Of a stretch of 64,000 nucleotides of DNA, positions 11,726 through 23,605 are shown piece after piece. Positions within the stretch are counted from its first letter, which is position 1. Each line of letters opens with the position of its first letter. The notes beneath the pieces were generated by a model. That model saw only the letters and a program-made list of their open reading frames with translations, was not told the origin of the DNA and did no database searches. This DNA is from Physcomitrium patens (taxonomy: Eukaryota; Streptophyta; Bryopsida; Funariales; Funariaceae): NCBI RefSeq assembly GCF_000002425.4, contig NC_037264.1:16055391-16119390 (forward strand). The letters run 5' to 3'. The position numbers and the translations under genes were made by a program.

Positions 11726-13900
11726 AGCAAGATTACAGAGGTACAAAAAGAGAAGTACTCTTGCAAGATATAAATATCTTTAATGGAAGATTTATTAGTA
11801 TTTTTAAAAATAGAAGCATTATATATAAGAAGATTGATGATTTAAAAAGAAAAGAAAAGAAGGAATTAAATATTATTAAAAAAGAATTATATAGATTAGA
11901 AATATAAGAAGATAATAAAAAGATTATTGGTATTTATGAAGAAAATGGATTGAAAGATCTTTTGGAATTGATTGCATCTATTGGATTAAGTAATGATGAT
12001 AAAGTTATACCAATTCATTCAAGAGAAGTATATGATATGATTGAAACTTTCCAAGTACTGGAGGTTATAATTGAGACAAAATATAAGATAGTAGTTAAGA
12101 AAGTTAAATCCGTTACTAAACTTTTGTAAGAAGATTCTAAAGAACAAATGAGAGAAGCATCAAGAGAAAAGAGCTTGAGGGATCTTAGGAATATTGGTCA
12201 TAAGTTTACTAAAGAGACTTTTGAAGAATTGAAGATTGGTTTTGATAGTTCTTTATTGCGAGAGAAATTTATCTGCTTCAAAGAGATGTTAGCAAGATAA
12301 GGTAGATCATTTGTCTTTGAATCTTATGATATTGGATGTGTGGATCCAAATATTATAACGCCTATGGTTATTTTCACTGTACCACATGTATCTTGGAATT
12401 TAAGGCCAATTCCAATATCAAGGACACATTTATTAAGCTAGGTAGAATTATTAAAAGAAAAGATGAAGATGAAGATTTTGGAGCCTTCTTTTGCACCATA
12501 TTCTAGTCGATGGTTTATAATACCTAAGAAAAATGGATCATTACGTTTTATTCAAGATATGCAACCAGTGAATGCATTAACTATCAGAAAGGCAGGAATT
12601 GAGCCTATAGTAGATGAATTTGGTGAGGCGTTTGCAAGAAGGGTAATCTATTCAATGAATGATTTATATTCGAGCTATGATCAATTTCAACTTGTAGAAG
12701 GAAGTAGAGATATAACAATGATGAAAACACCACTTGGATTAGTTAGAATATGTACTCTTCCTCAAGACGCAATCAACTCAATTACGCATATGATGAACGA
12801 GATGAATAAGGTATTGAGAGATTTTATTTCTGAGAAGATTATACCTTTTTTAGATGATTTTCTTATAAAGGGGTGCAAAGAACAAGACAAGGATGAAACT
12901 TTCGAAAAGAGGGGGTGTCGCAAGTATGTTGCTGATCATATACAAGATTGTAAAAGAGTATTGACTTGGCTTGGAAAAATTCATCTTACATTATTAGGTA
13001 TAAAATCTACATTTAGAATACAAGAGGTTGTGATTGTTGGACATTTGTGTGGATTTTATAGAAGAAAACCAGATCTGGCTAAAATGGATGAGATTGGAAA
13101 AATGAAAGAAGATTGTAGTTCTTTAACAAAGATTTGTAGGTTTTTAGGTTCATGTGTATTTTATCATATTTGGATTCTTCATTATGCTCACATAGCAGAT
13201 TCATTGTATGAACTATTATGCAAAGGCTATCAATTTAAATGGAAAGAAAAGTATGTTAAAATAGTAAAAAGATTAAAGAAATTATTGATATCGCCTCTTG
13301 TGTTGAAAAAGATTGATTATAAGTACAATAGATCAGTGATTCTTACTATGGATATTAGTGTGATTGCCATTGGATGGATTGTAGATCAAGATGACTTGAA
13401 TGGACACAAATTTGCAATACAATTTGGAACTAAAGATTTAAGTACTCGCCAATGTGCATATTTACAAGTGAAAAGGGAACTATGGTGAGTTGTTTTAGCT
13501 ATAAAAGCTAAAAAAGATTATTTAATTGGAGCTATGGTGGTAATTGAAATAAATTTTTTTCTTTTACTTGGAATGATTACCAATTGTACAATACCAAATA
13601 TTGCGATGTTGAGATGGATTGCTTATATCAAATCACTAAATCCAAAATTTAGGCATGTTGTAGAGAAAGACAATCTAGTAGCAGATATGTTATCTTGAGC
13701 AACATATAAAAAAGAAGACAAGATGGTTGAAGATATTGATGATGTTGGAATAAAATTCTATTCAATATCAAATTTAAATAAAGAAGATAAGATATTTTTT
13801 AAAGAACTTTATAAAAGAGAATTACTAGAAATTGATCTTTATTTGAATACCTTAATTAAATAAGAGAATTGGTCAACAAAAAAATTTAATCAAATAAAAA
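11726..13900 (+). pseudogene. GYA-1 reverse transcriptase and RNase H (broken)
   Basis: Would copy the element RNA into DNA and degrade the RNA strand. A 341-codon open frame (12463-13488) holds RT from the FIQDMQPVNALTIRKAGIEP block through the FLDD catalytic box (about 12846-12857), the GHLCGFY thumb region and the start of RNase H (ILTMDIS, with first Asp). RNase H continues after a stop (TGG-TGA) to the GKDNLVADML-like block near 13670-13695. The part before 12463 contains several stops and a frameshift. GYA-2 carries the same region, split by CHB-1 at the codons equivalent to 12616. Confidence 0.85.
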
Positions 13901-13964
13901 AAAAGGCTTATGGATTTTTGCTTTAAGAAGGGTTTCTATGGAAGAGACCAAAGAAAGGAATTAG

Positions 13965-15198
13965 AATGCCAAGACAAGTAGTAGGTACCAAAGAAGATCA
14001 ATAAAGACTACTCAAGGAATTTCATGAGATTCTATGGGTCAGACATAGAGGAATTTGGATTACTTTTGCTAAAATGAAAGAACGATATTGGTGGAAGAAT
14101 ATATATCGAGATATAACTTTGTTTGTAGAATCTTATGTAACTTGTCAGATGTACTCAAATATAAGACATCAAGATGGATTACATCCGACATATTCTTTAG
14201 TTATTCATTTTAAATGGGTTGTGGATTTGGTTATTATATCGATGGGACTATAGCAAATGAGATATTTAGTTTTGGCTCGTGAAGATTTATCAAAACAAAT
14301 AGAAGGCTGGGCTCTAAGAACAAAGTTTACTGAGGAAATTTACACGTTTTTACTTAAAGAAGTTACTTGTCGCTATGGATGTATGAGAAAGATCACTATA
14401 GATCGAGAAGAATTGGATGCACATGAAGCTCGTGATTTTTTTAAGACATATGGGATCAAATTATCATTGACTATTGCTTATAATTTAGAACAGAATGCAA
14501 AGAGTGAACGTGGACATCTACCAATTATAAAAGCCTTAGTTAAAACTTGCAATGGAATAGTGAGAGAATGGCCTCGACTTCTACCTTGTGCATTATAGGC
14601 TAATCAAACAACACATAGTTTGGTGATAAGATATATGTCAATAGAACTTATGACCAGTCAAAAACCAATTATGCCAATTGAAGAAAATGTACCAACTTGG
14701 AGTATGCTACCATGGAAAGATGGGTTGACAAGGGAGGAATTGTTAGCCATTAGAATTTGGCAATTTGAACAAAGATCGGAAGATATGGAACTAACATTAA
14801 AAATGTTACAAGAGGCAAGATTAGGAAATAAGACTCAATTTGATAAGAAACATCGATTGAAGCCTAGAGCAATTGAAAAAAGTAATTGAATACTTGTTTA
14901 TGATAGCAATCTAGATAACCAACATAATGCTTTGCAAAAGTTTTCAAAACATTGGTTTGAACCATATATAGTAGTAATGGTTTATGATAATGCCACATAA
15001 ATATTAAGGGAGTTAGATGGTACCATGTTGAAAATACCTATTGCTGGGAAGCGAGTGAAGATTTTTAAAAGTCGACATAGAAAAATTGATATGGAAGTTC
15101 ATGCTGAAGATATCGATATTTTTGAAGAAGACAATTATTTTAAAGAAGATGGTGAAAATAGAAATGAAGGATTTGACAAAGAAAATGATGAGATGTGA
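13965..15198 (+). pseudogene. GYA-1 integrase (broken)
   Basis: Would insert the cDNA into the chromosome. By comparison with the intact integrase of GYA-5 it has the zinc-binding region (RHRGIWITFAK, then a CxxC-like segment), the DDE core with VVDLV, TIDREEL and NAKSERGH segments (14257-14598), and the C-terminal module up to the KRVKIFK block. Stops occur at 14596 and 14887 and in the N-terminal part. The frame ends in an acidic tail at TGA 15196-15198. Confidence 0.85.
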
Positions 15199-15245
15199 TG
15201 TCAATTATGACATATGGTTCATTTGGCACATGCCGGATGATGCAT

Positions 15246-15263
15246 AGGTGAAGAAGGAGTGGA
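15246..15263 (+). promoter_or_regulatory. GYA-1 polypurine tract
   Basis: AGGTGAAGAAGGAGTGGA directly before the 3' LTR start (TGTTGTGATG), the expected plus-strand primer site. Confidence 0.8.
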
Positions 15264-15837
15264 TGTTGTGATGTAATACGACTATATAGTAAAATTATAA
15301 TTAAAATTGAATTTCTAATTAATATCTAATTATCTTAGTTCAATTATAATTTGAGGTATCTAAATATGCTTTTATAAAATCTTCTTAGGTTATTTTCTTA
15401 TCTTAATAGTTAGGTTGAAGGTTAATTAGTAATTTTAGCTTTTAGTTTGTAGAGACTCTTATACTACCTTAGAAAAACCATAAATTGATAAAATCAGAAT
15501 AATAGAAGTATATGGTTGGTATGGTTGATACTAGGATTAATTTGAGAGTAGGGTTCGCCAAAAAAGTCCTTAGGGTAAGTTAGATTGATACCTGAGGGTC
15601 GACCATTTTTGTGACAGGGTCAAAATGAGACCTCTGGCTACTAAAATGACGGCCTAGGATAAAATAGGGAGGCATTCAAAGATCAGAGAATTGGATTTGA
15701 GAGCTAGCTTGAAGTTCTTTTCTAATTCATAAGGATTGTTATTGTAGAGTTTTTGACGACTTGAAAATTATTGTTCAAAATCAAGGTTTGTATTAGTGAT
15801 TTGGATTTAGGATTTAGGATTTAGGGTTTAGGATTTA
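15264..15837 (+). repeat. GYA-1 3' LTR, truncated
   Basis: Begins TGTTGTGATGTAATACGACTATATAG and follows the GYA LTR for about 540 bp, then ends in a telomere-like repeat at 15803-15837. It is closer by eye to the 3' LTR of GYA-2 (reverse complement of 27682 downward) than to its own 5' LTR, which fits copying of a whole locus rather than independent transposition. Confidence 0.85.
15803..15837 (+). repeat. telomere-like heptamer repeat at a breakpoint
   Basis: Five consecutive heptamers: GGATTTA three times, GGGTTTA once, GGATTTA once. GGGTTTA is the plant telomere repeat in another phase. The matching place in the 5' LTR (about 8698) has a single GGGTTTT only. It sits exactly between the GYA LTR and the copia sequence. 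Confidence 0.75.
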
Positions 15838-15839
15838 TA

Positions 15840-16874
15840 AGGAGTGAGGCTGATCATTCATTATATGTGATGCAATCAAATGAGTTCATATTAATTGTCA
15901 TCTTATATGTTGATGATTTAATTATCTTAATTAATACTATGAAGATGATGGATTGGTTGAAAGCAAAGTTAAAAAGAGAGTATGAGATGAGTGATTTGGG
16001 AGAGCTTCACTATTGTTTAGGAATGAAGTTTGTAAGAGATTGTGCTAAGAAGACCATTACAATGAGCCAAAGTAAGTACATTGAAGAGGTATTGAAATGA
16101 TTCAATATGGAGGAGTGTAAGCCTATTAGAACATCTTTGGAGGCTAATTTGAAGTTGATGAAGCTCACTGATGAAGAATTTACTGAAGTTGAAGGTCAAA
16201 TGCAAGGAATTCTATACAAGACAGTAGTGGACTCACTAATGTATGCAATAATTGGCACAATGGTGGATCTTACATATGCGGTGAGTGTTGTAAGCCAACA
16301 CATATTAAAGGTTGGATCAATCCATTGGAAAACCATCAAAAGGATCATGAGGTACTTAAAAAGCACTTTGAACTTGAAATTATGCCTTGGAGGTAATAAC
16401 ATAAGTATGCATAGTTATTGTGATGTGAATTGGATTAGAGATGCAAATGATAGAAGATCAATAATGGGATATTTATTCTTTGTTGGAATAGGAGCTATAT
16501 CATGGAATTGGGAGAGACAACCAACAATTGCAAGGTCAACAATAGAGGCAAAATATATGGCAGCAAGCTATGGTGCAATGGAGGCAATATGGCTAAGACA
16601 AATTTTGGAGGACATTGCAGATGTGCAAATGGAAACAACTACAATGGAGTGTGACAATCAAGGATGTCTTATATTTGCAAAGAATTCCAAGCATCATTCA
16701 AGAATAAAATACATTGACATTCAACATCACTTCATATGAGAGAAGATTGAAATGAGAGTAATTGATATGAAGTATTGTGCTATGGAAGAGATGCTTGCTG
16801 ATTTGTTGACAAAGGCATTAGTAAAGGATAGACATCACATGTTGACAAAGGCTTTAGCATTGAAAGTCTTTTGA
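15840..16874 (+). pseudogene. Ty1/copia polyprotein fragment: RT C-terminus and RNase H
   Basis: Only the end of a copia polyprotein remains. It opens with the ADHSLYV block, then the RT catalytic YVDD (within LYVDDLI, about 15906-15926), the SDLGELHYCLGM block, the thumb, and RNase H with the CDVNW, GAISW, and DNQGCLIFAKN blocks, ending with ADLLTKAL. All lie in one frame, interrupted by TGA at 16098-16100 and 16737-16739. The STxEAxYMA motif has Lys where Glu is usual. Gag, protease, integrase and most of RT are absent. Confidence 0.9.
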
Positions 16875-16880
16875 CTAATA

Positions 16881-17221
16881 GTAAAGTGAGAGTGTTGAAG
16901 TCACTTAGTAAAAGGTACTACCTTAGATAAGTTGCTAGTGGTCAAAAGGTAGCAAAGAGTATAAGAAAGTTAATATGGTGGCTTATAGGATTTGTAGGTG
17001 GCAGCTAGGATCTGTAGGTGGTGGCTAGATTAAAAAAGAACCTAGGATCTAGTTAGATGAAGTAGAAATGGATGTAATGTTGATGAAAGTTGCCTTGTTC
17101 ATTGGCAACCTCTAGCTATAAGTAACAAGTGTTGGAAGTAAGAGTTATCTTACTTTATACTTTCTTTTGTGTGCAACCTTACTGATGCTAAGTATTGTGA
17201 CTTCAAAGTACTTATTCTTCA
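16881..17221 (+). repeat. copia polypurine tract and probable 3' LTR
   Basis: GTAAAGTGAGAG (16881-16892) is a fair polypurine tract just after the copia RNase H, followed by TGTTGAAGTCAC, a typical TG start. The end near ATTCTTCA (17221) is a guess, since no 5' LTR is present to compare. Confidence 0.45.
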
Positions 17222-19399
17222 ATAGATAAATCTACTATCTTTATTTTAAATTCTTATGAATAAATCTCTTCTAATTTATAGTTAAAATATATATATATAT
17301 ATAATTAAAAAATAAAAATAAAAATAAAAATAAAATAAATTCATGATTAAATAGAGAGTGATTTATTCTTAGATTTTCATCAATTAGTTTTTTTATATGT
17401 TATTTTATTTTGAAACTTCATAAAGTTGTGTATTCTTATGTTAGCTTTTTAAAAAGCTATCTAATGTTTAAAGTGGATTAAAATTGAATTTTTAATAAAT
17501 TTTTGATTAAAAAGGAATTTATAGCTTTGGTAATTTTATATATTCTATTTTTGAAAAGATATTTTTTAGTACTTATTGAATATTTAATAAGCTTAGAGTA
17601 GTATAATTTTTATTGAAATTGCATCAATATCCAATTTTTGGCAATTTTTGGAATGAAGAAGAAGCTTAGAAGTTCTAAGGATTCATGATTAAGGGTGGAG
17701 CTTGTCAACAACGATCTTCACTATCTTTTCTTGTAATTTTTCTAGTTGAGGGCCTTTTCTAGTTTTAGGGGATTTAATTACTTCCTTCTTCTTTTATATA
17801 ATTTTTTTTGAATTTAGTGAATTTCCAATTGAGGGCTTTTTTCTAGTGGTAGAAAGATTTAATGAATGTCTCCACTTATTGTATCAGTTCTTTTGATCTT
17901 TATGAATTTCTAGTTGACGGTTTTCCTCTAGTAGTAGGAAGATTTAATCACTCCTTCCATCCTTTGTATGCCTTCTATTCACAAGAAGTAATGTACAAGG
18001 AGCTTAACAAGAACTTCAAAAAAAAAAAAAATCATCAAAAAACAAAGAAAAAGACATTCAAGAAGAAAAAATATGTAAAAAAATAAAATAAAAGAAATTT
18101 TAAAAAAGATCAATAAGTTTAAGTCATAAATCTAAGGTGAATATTCTTTTCAATTAAATTTATGGAATTTTAATTTATTTTTTTAATACAAATTGTGATT
18201 TAAAGAAAAATAACTCAAGAAAAAAGAAGAATAAGATTAATAGCTTGTAAGCAAGTAAGTTCTTAAATTCTTGTCAATTATTTTTTTTTGAAATTTTAGA
18301 AAATTAATTGAACATAAGAAAGAAGAGTTAGATATTGAAATTAGGAAAAAGATGCAAAAAGAAGTAACCTTCTAAACCTTTTTATAGATTTTTTTTATTT
18401 GAGATCAATAAAGCATTAGAATTTATCCCTATTCCAATTCAAAATTAGTTTTTTCAAACCATTTAGTTTGAATTAAATAGGAAGAAATTCATGTTAGAAT
18501 TTCTTTAAGACATGCCAAGTTGATAGGAGATGCAATTAGGTGAGTCTTTCTTTAATATGGTATGATTGTCTTACAAAGAATAATTTTTGTTTAATAAAAA
18601 ATTATTGTTAATTATTATAGTAGGTAATTTTTTAAAAATCTTATCATCAAAAGGTAAGAAAAAAAAGAACTTAGACTTCTTGCCATCCTTATACAAAATT
18701 CTTTTTCACAATTAAGATTACATAAAATCACTTTTATATATAGTAGTTTTGTATAATAATTAAAATTGGAAATAATCTTGCTTGAAGTGATACTCAAGTA
18801 AGCATTATTTCTTTAATTTTTTTCGTTTAGTTTTCCTTTGCTATTAAAAGGTATTTAAGGGAATTATAGGTAGAAGAGTTGAATATTTAATTTGTTAAAA
18901 AATTGAGTAGATTAAAAATTGTATTAAGTTAGATGGTATATTTATAGTCATGTAGATGCATCATTCTAATAGATCTAAGAAATCCAACTTTTTTTTTTTA
19001 TACAAAAAACTATGAACTTCTTGAGAAGAAAAATAAATCAAAACTAAAATAAGTAAAAATTCAAAGATTGGATAAATAACCTCAAATTTTAGTATTAAAA
19101 GATATTTTTATTCTAAACCAATTTGAATAAATCTAGACTAAAGAATAGGAGAAAAAAAGTTTAGATCTTAATTCTTCATTTTTGATTGTAGAGATAAATT
19201 AAGATAGAAAAAGATCAGTACTTCTTTTTCTTCTAATAGAATGTAAAAAAGAATGTATACCTACCTCTACATATATCAATTCTTAGATTCAACAAATGAG
19301 TTTTCCAATTGTAATTCTTAAGGATTTACAAGAAATTCCTATGTTCAACAACTTCATTATATTTTAAGAGACTAGAAACAATAATCCATCAACACACAT
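17222..19399. other. AT-rich sequence, no gene recognised
   Basis: No coding or RNA gene seen. It contains a TA microsatellite at about 17287-17303, an (AAAAT)n run at about 17309-17338 and a degenerate tandem repeat at 17739-17960. All open frames are short and of low complexity. Confidence 0.6.
17739..17960. repeat. degenerate tandem repeat, about 83-bp period, three copies
   Basis: The core TTTCTAGTTGAGGG, then CTAGTnGTAG and GATTTAATnACT, recurs at about 17739, 17821 and 17905 with many changes. No known family recognised. Confidence 0.55.
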
Positions 19400-19519
19400 T
19401 ATCGTGTTGTAATACAATTATGTAGTGAAAATATAATAAAAAATAATTTTTAATTAATATCTAATTATCTTGATTCAATAATGATTTAAGATATTTAAAT
19501 ATGACTTTTATAAATGCTT
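19400..19519 (+). repeat. first 120 bp of a GYA LTR, interrupted by CHC-1
   Basis: TATCGTGTTGTAATACAATT matches the LTR start at 8157, and the match continues to TTTATAAATGCTT. The remainder lies on the opposite strand at 7815-6617, sharing the 5-bp duplication TGCTT. Confidence 0.85.
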
Positions 19520-20069
19520 TGTCATGGACATATATTTATTGTAATTGTTATCTAAGTAATATGAATAGGTAGAAGTAGATAAAAGTAGATTAATTTCATA
19601 ATATCTTTTAAAAAAGCTTCCTAGAAGCTTCATAGATGATGCTTTGACTTTATATGTGTTTATACTTAATTGGTAGGTTAAAAAATTGGTCAAAAAATTA
19701 ACCATGTACTACATATATTAGTAGCTTGTGGAAGAAGCAAACTATGTGGCATCCATATAGAAAACTTGCCTTGCAAGTTAAGATACATGTTGTGTAAAGT
19801 CAATATATTTTAGGAGGTCCTATAGAATGCTACCTTGTAGCTCCTAGATAGATAGTATATATAGAAGCAAGAGTGAAGCCTTCTTCACTCTTGTCAACTC
19901 CTTTCTTGCTTCTAGTCTAGTTTCAAGGGTCTCTAGTTTTCTTGTCTTTTGGCAATAGCCATTCCAATTCTTTTCTTAATATACATATTTAATTATCTCT
20001 ATTTTATCATCTTTCTTTGAGAAAAGTCTCACTTGTTTATTTATTTTTATCAAATTCTTGTTCTTGATA
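19520..20069 (+). repeat. CHC-1 5' LTR
   Basis: 550 bp from TGTCATGGACATATAT to GTTCTTGATA (canonical ending TTGACA as in 51855). A TATA-like GATAGTATATATAG lies at about 19848-19861. It contains AAGCTTCCTAGAAGCTTC, a pair of GAAnnTTC half-motifs with a 3-bp spacer. Confidence 0.85.
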
Positions 20070-20092
20070 GATTCACAAGAAAGCACTTCCAA

Positions 20093-20101
20093 TATCAGAG
20101 C
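20093..20101 (+). promoter_or_regulatory. CHC-1 primer-site-like motif TATCAGAGC
   Basis: TATCAGAGC is the inner part of the initiator-tRNA-Met primer site (TGGTATCAGAGC) common in plant retrotransposons. It starts 24 bp after the LTR end, and the TGG that would pair with the tRNA 3' end is absent. The same motif with the same offset is in CHC-2. Confidence 0.4.
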
Positions 20102-20177
20102 TTTGTCTAATCTTGATTAAGAGTTGATTATTCCTTTCTCTTAATAAGACATAAGCATATTAGAAGTTGCGGATTAC

Positions 20178-20905
20178 CGCAACTTGTGATTGAACTTCAA
20201 CTCCAAAGCTATCCAACTCCAGGATTGCAAGTTAGATTTATTGGTATGCTTCTTTTAGGTTTAGCATTATCATAATTTTTATCTTTTTTTGAGCAACGAG
20301 ATCCAATATTGGACAATCTGGAGGCTTTTTTGGCAAAGTTTTGATCCATGTATGGAAAACATGATGCAATTTGTATTGCAACCAACAAAATCCATATTTT
20401 ATGATAAGATAATCAATCAGTAACGTTGTATGCTTCATAGTTTTGACAACTTGCAATTGATATCAAGTGAGATGATGATGCACTTGTTAGCCAATTTTTC
20501 TACGGATTACAATACGAGGTAAAAAAATTAATGCTCAACTTACCTGATCTTCAAACATTGAGTCAAAAAATTGACTTTGTTGTGAAATACAACAATTGTC
20601 TTTCTGAATTTTGATCTGAGAACCATACAAATGGACCTCAATGTTATTATAATTCAATGGCAACACCAACATTTCTTCAACACATATATTTGGAAGTAGA
20701 AGATATGCAAATTGATGTGGTATATTTCAAACCTCTTATTAAGTAAGAAAAGACTCGTCGTCGTTAGGAAGGATTATACTTAAATTATGGAGAACCTAAA
20801 TATAGTACTCAATATTGCCCAAAGAAGTGATGCAACCATAAAATAAGGAGTACAACTATCAAAGAAGATAGTATGTTGGAAAACGAGTTTGTTTAGTTAC
20901 AATAG
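20178..20905 (+). pseudogene. gag: CHC-1 gag (truncated, broken)
   Basis: Aligns with the gag of CHC-2 from the VIELQ segment onward. The N-terminal part is lost in a deletion. At least eight stops interrupt it, several at codons that are Trp or Gln in CHC-2. The zinc knuckle region (about 20770-20820) has lost cysteines. It ends at TAG 20903-20905, overlapping the -1 frame of pol. Confidence 0.8.
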
Positions 20906-21539
20906 GGACCGTGCAGTTGGAACCTTGTACAACACCTAGTGAAGGTCCTATTCTCTCCTTAGAACTCTCTCTTTTTTTTACGATAAATATTATTTAAGGA
21001 CCTAAACATCACAAAGCCTCTTCCTTGTTAGATTCAAGAGCCTCAGCATATTTCGTAGATGAAGAATTTGCTAAAAGACATAGCATACTTTTAGTGAAGA
21101 AAACTAAACTTATTCATGTAGAAGTCATAGAAGGTCGTCCATTGCCTTGAAGAGATATTATTCATGAAACCCTTCCTATAGAAGTAGCAACTAATGGTCA
21201 TACTAGCTTTCTAATATTTAATATCATTAGATCTCCCTCTAATCCAGTTATTTTAGATTTATCATGGCTAGAAAAATATAATCTTAAAATAGATTGGACC
21301 TCTTGTAGTCTTGATTTTTTTCAAAAGTATAAATGAGAGCATATTTAATTAAGTAAAAAGTCATAAGTCTAGTACAATTAAACTTATATTTGTAGCTGCA
21401 AGAGCTTTCTTGCATGCTGTAAAAGAAAGATCACCTTGTGTCATTTATGCCACACTTGTTTCTATTCGTAGAAAGACTTCAAGTGGCATTCTAAGCCAAT
21501 CTTAAGATTTTCAAGATGTATTCAAAAAGAAGAATGCGA
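20884..21539 (+). pseudogene. CHC-1 protease (broken)
   Basis: Aspartic protease of the pol polyprotein. The active-site triad reads Asp-Ser-Arg instead of Asp-Ser-Gly (about 21033), a GGA to AGA change. Downstream blocks (HVEVIEGRPL, IIRSPSNPVILDLSWL) are readable. Stops occur in the tail, and the frame is cut at 21540 by a solo LTR. The reading resumes at 22874. Confidence 0.8.
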
Positions 21540-22873
21540 TATCGTGTTGTGGTTCGGCTATTATATGAAAAAAATATAATTATATACTTAATATATAATT
21601 TATTAAGTAACATGGTGAGAGCCATGTTAGTAGATTTTAGTTGGTTGTAGAATATAATATAATTATTACCTTGAGAAGAGGTTGTTTAAAAAGATTACTA
21701 TAGAATTTTTATAACTTTAATTTTCTTTTTATAGTGGCTTTTAAGATTGGTTTTCGTTGATAGTAACTTCTCAATATTTAGAGTCACCTTTGTTAGACAT
21801 TGGTGACCTTTGAAAACTTATTTTGGTTCTTTTATTTGGTGTTTAGAGCATAAATTATATAAATCTTATAAGAAAAAGGATTGAAGAAGGATTTTGGTAG
21901 CAAAGGGAGTAACTAGGGCACCAATATAGATGAATGGAGATGAATGATGAAAATCTCCATTCCTATTGGTCAAAAATCATGACCAATGGACTTTGAAGAG
22001 GCTACTCGAGGCCATATGAGAGATTAGGGTTAGTTTTTCAGGGCCATTCGAGCTTTGAAGGCTAAAGTCAGAAGGTTTAGGTTTATGGCTATGGTTTTGG
22101 TATAATTTTTGTATGGTTTGAAGTTTATATGAAGGAGATACAAGAGCTCAAAGTTAAGGTATTGATTTAGAAGCTATTGTCACTATTTTTGGCATAACAC
22201 ACGTGTAAAAATAGTAATTGAGGATCAACAATTGCAATTATAGAGCGCACTTTTGCAGCTACTCATTTCACATATTTTTTACTAGATTCAAAGTTGAAAT
22301 GAAGGAGTAATTGGATTTTGAAGTCAGTGCATGCAATCTAAGGGTAGTAAGTAACCTGATTTACTAGTGCTTGTGTCTTGAGCTATATCTTAAGCAATGC
22401 GATAAAGTTTTGGCTCAAAATTTCAAGGAATGTATAATTTTATATTATTTAATTTTTTACATAAGTTTTATATCATTTGAATATTGGATTCTTGAGATAT
22501 TAAGAAAATAGTGCTCTAGTGCTTGTTAATTAGGGTTTAAAGCATCTATTAGGATTTCTTAGATGCCAAAAGATCGGAAGTGGATTTTTAGTTATTTTTC
22601 TTTATGATAAAAGTTAAAAATAAAAGCTACCTATCTTGTAAATTAGAGAAAAATTGAATGGTTAGATTAAGATTTATGAATTTCTAAAGTTTGGGAAAAA
22701 AAAACCCTTTGCAGGAAAAATATGTTTTGAAGGGGTTTTATTATATTTTGAGTTTTATGCAAAATAAACGAGTTTTGGGAGGCTAACATAAGATTCATAT
22801 AAAAGATTTAAGCTACACTCTCTACAGCTAGATATCCAGTGTATTCCTAGATAGGAAATCATGTCATATGACA
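21540..22873 (+). repeat. solo LTR with GYA-like ends
   Basis: 1334 bp inserted between protease and RT of CHC-1. It starts TATCGTGTTGTGGTTCG and ends TAGGAAATCATGTCATATGACA, like a GYA LTR read in + orientation, and its length equals that of the GYA-5 LTR (1331 bp). Most of its interior does not align by eye with the other GYA LTRs, so it is a distinct subfamily. The flanking 4 bp are GCGA and GCGG, a probable target duplication. No internal region remains. Confidence 0.75.
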
Positions 22874-23605
22874 GCGGATGCTCTTTCAAAACATCATTCC
22901 CATGACTACTCAATTGACCTTCAAGAAGGATCACAATCTCCATTTGGACCAATCTACAATTTATCTCAAAATGAGTTGGATGAACTCAAGGAGTATATTG
23001 AAGAAAATCTGGCCAAAAACTTCATATGCCATTCCAAATCTCTAGCAAGAGCTCCAATTTTATTTGTAAAGAAAAAAAAAAATAGATCATTGCAGATGTG
23101 TGACGATTATCAAGGACTCAACAAAATCACCATTAAGAATAGGTACCTACTACCTTTGATATCTGGACTTCTTGATCAGTTGAATCAAGCTAAGATCTAT
23201 ACAAAAATAGATCTACGAAGAGCATATAATTTGGTACGCATCAAAAAAGGAGATGAATGGAAGATTGCATTTCGAACAAGGTATGGACATTTCAAATACA
23301 ATGTCATGCCTTTTGGACTTACAAATGTACCAACATCATTCCAACATATAATGAATGATGTCTTTGAGGAGTTTTTAGATAATTTTTTTGTTTGTTACCT
23401 AAACGACATCTTAATCTATTCTAAGAACATAGAAGAACATGAACTTCATGTTCGTCATGTATTACAAAAACTAAGAGATGCGGGACTCTATGCCAAGATA
23501 GAAAAGTATGTATTTTATACTATTCAAGTAGACTTCTTAAGATACATCATTATAAATGATGGACTTATGATGTATCCTAAGAAAGTTCAAGCTATTGTGG
23601 ATTAG
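22874..23605 (+). pseudogene. CHC-1 reverse transcriptase (inactive)
   Basis: A 245-codon open stretch covers most of RT: the [11 protein letters not shown] start, [24 protein letters not shown] (catalytic Asp kept), [19 protein letters not shown], and the catalytic YxDD box changed to Tyr-Leu-Asn-Asp (about 23396-23407). Loss of that Asp should abolish polymerisation. It ends at a TAG where CHC-2 has Trp. Confidence 0.9.

Larger units (their letters stand above)
8157..15837 (+). mobile_element. GYA-1, decayed Ty3/gypsy element
   Basis: LTR retrotransposon in + orientation with order LTR, primer-binding region, gag with CCHC knuckle, protease, RT, RNase H, integrase, polypurine tract, truncated 3' LTR. 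The domain order (integrase after RNase H) identifies Ty3/gypsy, and no chromodomain is seen. It shares stops and frameshifts with GYA-2 (26610-41008), so both come from one already defective copy. It lies inside a CHC LTR (7816-8156 on its left). Its 3' LTR ends in a telomere-like repeat and a copia fragment. It lacks the CHB insertion present in GYA-2. Confidence 0.9.

Noticed and set aside
15013..15204. 63-codon frame antisense to the GYA-1 integrase end, also at 27742-27933 and 56128-56346
   Set aside because: Recurs only because the integrase tail recurs; antisense shadow of its acidic region.
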